DNA of 35,343 nucleotides, from positions 1 to 35,343 of the forward strand of contig REAP01000031.1 in assembly GCA_004294385.1 (NCBI GenBank), written 5' to 3'. The translations under genes and the position numbers were made by a program. Shown here in pieces: positions 32,345 to 35,343 of this stretch (position 1 is the first letter of the stretch; every line of letters begins with the position of its first letter). Source of the DNA: Oscillatoriales cyanobacterium. Its GTDB lineage: Bacteria; Cyanobacteriota; Cyanobacteriia; Cyanobacteriales; Microcoleaceae. The notes beneath the pieces are model-generated. The model searched no databases. It was not told the origin of the DNA and worked only from the letters and a program-made list of their open reading frames with translations.

Positions 32345-35218
32345 TTAATTCGACTCAATCTGTGCATTCAAAACTTTAGAAATGCGATCGCGCGTTTCCT
32401 CCAAATGAGCCCGCGTATAAGCATCCGCACTCCGATCCAAATTGCGAATAGTCTTGCTCAAACCCTCCCGTAACTGCCGCAACTCGTACCACGCCAAACT
32501 CCGCGCATCTTCAGGAACACTCGTTTTTCGCAACACCATTCCCATCAAAATTGCCAAGTGTTCCCGCTGTAGCGATCGCCTAAAAATCGAAATCTCTATT
32601 TTTTTATTTGTCGGCTGCAAAACATCTTGCCAAATATCTTTTTGCAACGTATCGAACACTTCGGGCAACCTTAAAGCGCTTTCCGGCGAGGATTTTAACT
32701 CGGCATCCCGCAGCCTCGCCAATCGCTCAGGAGAGAGCAAAACCCGCAGTACAAACCGCTGCAAAAAAGTAATGCGATCGCCGATCGGATAATCTAAAGG
32801 AAACACCAAAGCTGGACTTCCCCAGTGATTCCAGCGAGAAGGCGCTAATTTATTCAGCAACTCCGGCGCAAAACTAAACGCATCCGGTGCAAAAACGTAC
32901 TTATCCAGTGTTGCTAATGCTTCTCGTTGTTGACTAAGTGCGATCGGCACAAACGGCAATTTCCCCTGCGGATCACCAGGGCGACTGCGGTTAAACGACT
33001 CTCCACCGATGTACAAAGTAGCATTCATTACCTGCTGAAAATAATACCCGAACACTGAATCAAACATCACTCGGAGTTCGTTATAACCATCATCTCCAAC
33101 CGGAATTCGCTTTTCTAAACGCTTCCACATCACCCTAGAATTATCCAATTGTGACTGCGAATAGTTCAGCATATTCCCACTAAGATCGAAGGTATTCGCA
33201 GCCGGATCCAGACTAGCAAAAGCATCTTCATCCGGCGCATAAGCTAATTGCGGTTCCGCAGCGCGACTAGCAATTTGTTTTAGCATTGGCAATTCACTAT
33301 TAGGATTGACAGCACCAAGCACTTTGTAACCATACTCGATCGCCCAATCATCATAAGGCCCGACAATCATTGGATAATAATCGCCCTGGACAGTTCCCGG
33401 TGGAGCCAAATTAACCGGCACATAATCCATCACCGAAGCCACCAAACCTTGGGTACGAGTTAACTGAGTATTGTTCAACTCCTCCGGTTTCAGCATCGTA
33501 CTACCGTGAAAATTGTGCCTCAAACCCAAAGTGTGACCGACTTCATGGGCTGTCAAAAATCGGATATATTGATTCACATAATTCTCAATTTCTGAACTAT
33601 TAGGCGTCGCATTTCCCAACAGAGACATCGACATTGCACCCATCGCAAATTGTCGGCTCGATTCCAACCCAAAACATAAGTCAGAATCTGACATCAACCG
33701 CGATATAGGCGATCGCTTTTGCTCTTGATATCTTTCCACCAAAGTGGGTAAATCATCAATTATTCCACCAGCAGAATTATCCTTATTTCCAGTTGCTGAA
33801 TTTCCAGTTTCCAGCACTTTCAAATAGCGAGAATACATTCCAAACTGACAAGGATTTGTATTAGAGCCATTTCGTCCTTGAAAACTCTTAGCAATCGATC
33901 GATTTTGTGCCACTAAAGACCGATAACCATGTTTAATTTGCCGGACAATATTCGCATCCAACAAAATATCTGCATCCAAGATTTCCCCAGTCAGTGGGTT
34001 AGTGCGAGATGGGCCGAGGCCTGCAAATTCTGGATCGAAGGAACTTGACCAGCGAATAGTGTTGTAGCGGACATCAGCGGGGTCCCAGGAAGCCTTATCG
34101 GGCATTTGTTTGACTTTAATTGCTTCAGTAAATCCTGCCTTTTCAAAAGCTTTGTTCCATTCCAAAATGCCCTCGCTGATGGCGTTTCGATATTCTAGAG
34201 GCACATTGTTTTCGATCCAAAATACGATCGGCTGGACTGGCGGCGACATTGGTGCTGTAGGGATTTGTTTTTGCAAATGCCAGCGATTGATATAGCGGAC
34301 AAAAGGTGAGCGGCTACTATTGTCAGAAAAGTCTTTATATGCTGTGAGGAAATAGCCGACTCGTTCGTCTGCTAATCTGGGACGATAGCCATTATTCAGC
34401 GGCACTTCGGAGAAACTGTAGTGCATACGAAGATTGAAAGCTCGACTGTCAGGAATTGAGGGTAAATAGGTGACGGAACTATCATTGTCGCTGGAGAAAC
34501 CGTACACTGAAGTAATCTCTACATTCAAGGGAAACGCTTTAACTTCCTTAAAGTAAGATTTGTCAGCGTCTATGGAGTAAGGTGAACCTAAAATCATGGG
34601 TAAAAATGATTTGACCCCTGGCAAATCGCGCTTTTCGCTCATTAGTAAGTCACCCAAATCTATCAGCAGAGTTTTCCTGACTGGGTGAATACTTTTGAGT
34701 GGTAAAGAATACAGAATCGATTCGCTAAATGCTCGTTCTACGGAACCTGCTTGTGGATCGCCGGGACTGGTGCGAAAGTTGATGTTGGGAATTACAAATT
34801 GTATGTTATTTTGGACTTGTCGCAGTTGAAATAAGAAGTCTCCGAAGGGAAGTCCGCTCAGAATTCCTGCTTCTCCTAAGCCGGAGGCTAATGTCACAAA
34901 GCACAGGAATTTTTTGTTGAGTTGTTCGGGTTTGATTTCTAGATAGACTTTATCGGTGGTTTTGTTGGCATAAAGCGTAAACATTCCTTCGGATTTTTGC
35001 GCGTCTTTGATGACTACATCGAATGGTTGTAAGGCTTGTTCGCTAGTTTGTTCTTTTCCTGGCGGGGGTGCTGATAGGGAATAGGGTAACAATAAACTTT
35101 GATATAAACTGAAGATGAAAAATGCTAGGGATAATATGAAAAATATTAAGGGCAAATTTTTTCTGGTGTTTTTGTTTTGTTGATTTTTGCTGGTTTTAGT
35201 AGATGTCAGATTTTTCAT
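32345..35218 (-). CDS. Large zinc-dependent metalloprotease, metzincin type (DUF5117-like)
   Basis: The 957-residue protein has an N-terminal membrane helix (about residues 24-48: LIFFILSLAFFIFSLYQSLL) that anchors it or serves as a signal. The zinc motif HEVGHTLGLRH gives H558, E559, H562 and H568, and the Met-turn is SVMDY (M597), so it is a metzincin. The part before it (about 70-330) matches the DUF5117/DUF5118-type regions that accompany this protease family. The C-terminal 300 residues are helical and may regulate activity. It probably acts outside the cytoplasm, and its substrates are unknown. The ATG at 35216-35218 starts a normal signal region. The gene stands alone with repeats on both sides. 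Confidence 0.88.
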   Translation of the reverse strand: MKNLTSTKTSKNQQNKNTRKNLPLIFFILSLAFFIFSLYQSLLLPYSLSAPPPGKEQTSEQALQPFDVVIKDAQKSEGMFTLYANKTTDKVYLEIKPEQLNKKFLCFVTLASGLGEAGILSGLPFGDFLFQLRQVQNNIQFVIPNINFRTSPGDPQAGSVERAFSESILYSLPLKSIHPVRKTLLIDLGDLLMSEKRDLPGVKSFLPMILGSPYSIDADKSYFKEVKAFPLNVEITSVYGFSSDNDSSVTYLPSIPDSRAFNLRMHYSFSEVPLNNGYRPRLADERVGYFLTAYKDFSDNSSRSPFVRYINRWHLQKQIPTAPMSPPVQPIVFWIENNVPLEYRNAISEGILEWNKAFEKAGFTEAIKVKQMPDKASWDPADVRYNTIRWSSSFDPEFAGLGPSRTNPLTGEILDADILLDANIVRQIKHGYRSLVAQNRSIAKSFQGRNGSNTNPCQFGMYSRYLKVLETGNSATGNKDNSAGGIIDDLPTLVERYQEQKRSPISRLMSDSDLCFGLESSRQFAMGAMSMSLLGNATPNSSEIENYVNQYIRFLTAHEVGHTLGLRHNFHGSTMLKPEELNNTQLTRTQGLVASVMDYVPVNLAPPGTVQGDYYPMIVGPYDDWAIEYGYKVLGAVNPNSELPMLKQIASRAAEPQLAYAPDEDAFASLDPAANTFDLSGNMLNYSQSQLDNSRVMWKRLEKRIPVGDDGYNELRVMFDSVFGYYFQQVMNATLYIGGESFNRSRPGDPQGKLPFVPIALSQQREALATLDKYVFAPDAFSFAPELLNKLAPSRWNHWGSPALVFPLDYPIGDRITFLQRFVLRVLLSPERLARLRDAELKSSPESALRLPEVFDTLQKDIWQDVLQPTNKKIEISIFRRSLQREHLAILMGMVLRKTSVPEDARSLAWYELRQLREGLSKTIRNLDRSADAYTRAHLEETRDRISKVLNAQIESN

Positions 35219-35235
35219 TTTTATTGTTGAAGGAA

Positions 35236-35343
35236 GTTCGGCAACGGATTTTGTAACGGATTTAACGGATGTTAATGGGAGGTTCGGCAGCGGATTTTGT
35301 AACGGATTTAACGGATGTTAATGGGAGGTTCGGCAGCGGATTT
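35236..35343. repeat. Tandem 46-bp repeat at right edge
   Basis: The unit GTTCGGCARCGGATTTTGTA, continuing with ACGGATTTAACGGATGTTAATGGGAG, starts at 35236, 35282 and 35328 with a 46-bp period and runs off the window. A related single copy is at about 6963-7000. It lies upstream of the protease gene. Confidence 0.9.

Overview
The window looks like chromosomal DNA of a filamentous, non-thermophilic cyanobacterium of the Microcoleus/Oscillatoria type. The evidence is many HIP1 sites (GCGATCGC), a cyanobacterial respiratory oxidase cluster with an A2-type subunit I, XisH/XisI proteins, Uma2 and DUF433/DUF5615 genes, and intergenic space full of short palindromes, heptamer repeats and tandem duplications. 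The genus is inferred, not proven. No rRNA, tRNA or CRISPR array was seen.

Layout. 1-800: a TnpB gene cut by the window edge, its 5' flank and a decayed gene remnant. 830-9820: mostly core genes, namely a glycosyltransferase-TPR protein, a GlsB/YeaQ-type membrane protein, signal peptide peptidase SppA, type 2 isopentenyl-diphosphate isomerase, a glutathione-dependent formaldehyde detoxification pair (formaldehyde dehydrogenase and S-formylglutathione hydrolase), a branched-chain aminotransferase and a Lin0512-family protein. 9923-11804: an AT-rich two-gene unit, an AAA ATPase plus a TOPRIM-like protein, which is a candidate defence system. 11841-18872: an EamA transporter, a BcsA-like glycan synthase with a degenerate PilZ region, a small exported protein, a xisH-xisI operon followed by a small membrane protein, and a membrane-anchored type I periplasmic receptor.

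19091-28768: the aa3-type cytochrome c oxidase locus. ctaC-ctaD-ctaE read leftwards and the heme A genes ctaA and ctaB read rightwards. Two TnpB genes of different subfamilies sit in the space between ctaC and ctaA, and about 600 bp of tandem repeats separate ctaA from ctaB. CtaA and CtaB make the heme A that CtaD uses.

28949-32230: an accessory island with a Uma2 endonuclease, a DUF433/DUF5615 toxin-antitoxin pair, a Uma2 remnant, an AT-rich operon of a class I methyltransferase and an ALKBH8-like AlkB dioxygenase, and a truncated XisI. 32345-35218: a large membrane-anchored metzincin-type zinc protease. The right edge holds a 46-bp tandem repeat.

The best candidates for something undescribed are the methyltransferase/ALKBH8-like pair (30410-31991), the ATPase/TOPRIM-like pair (9923-11804), and the conserved module upstream of two of the TnpB genes.
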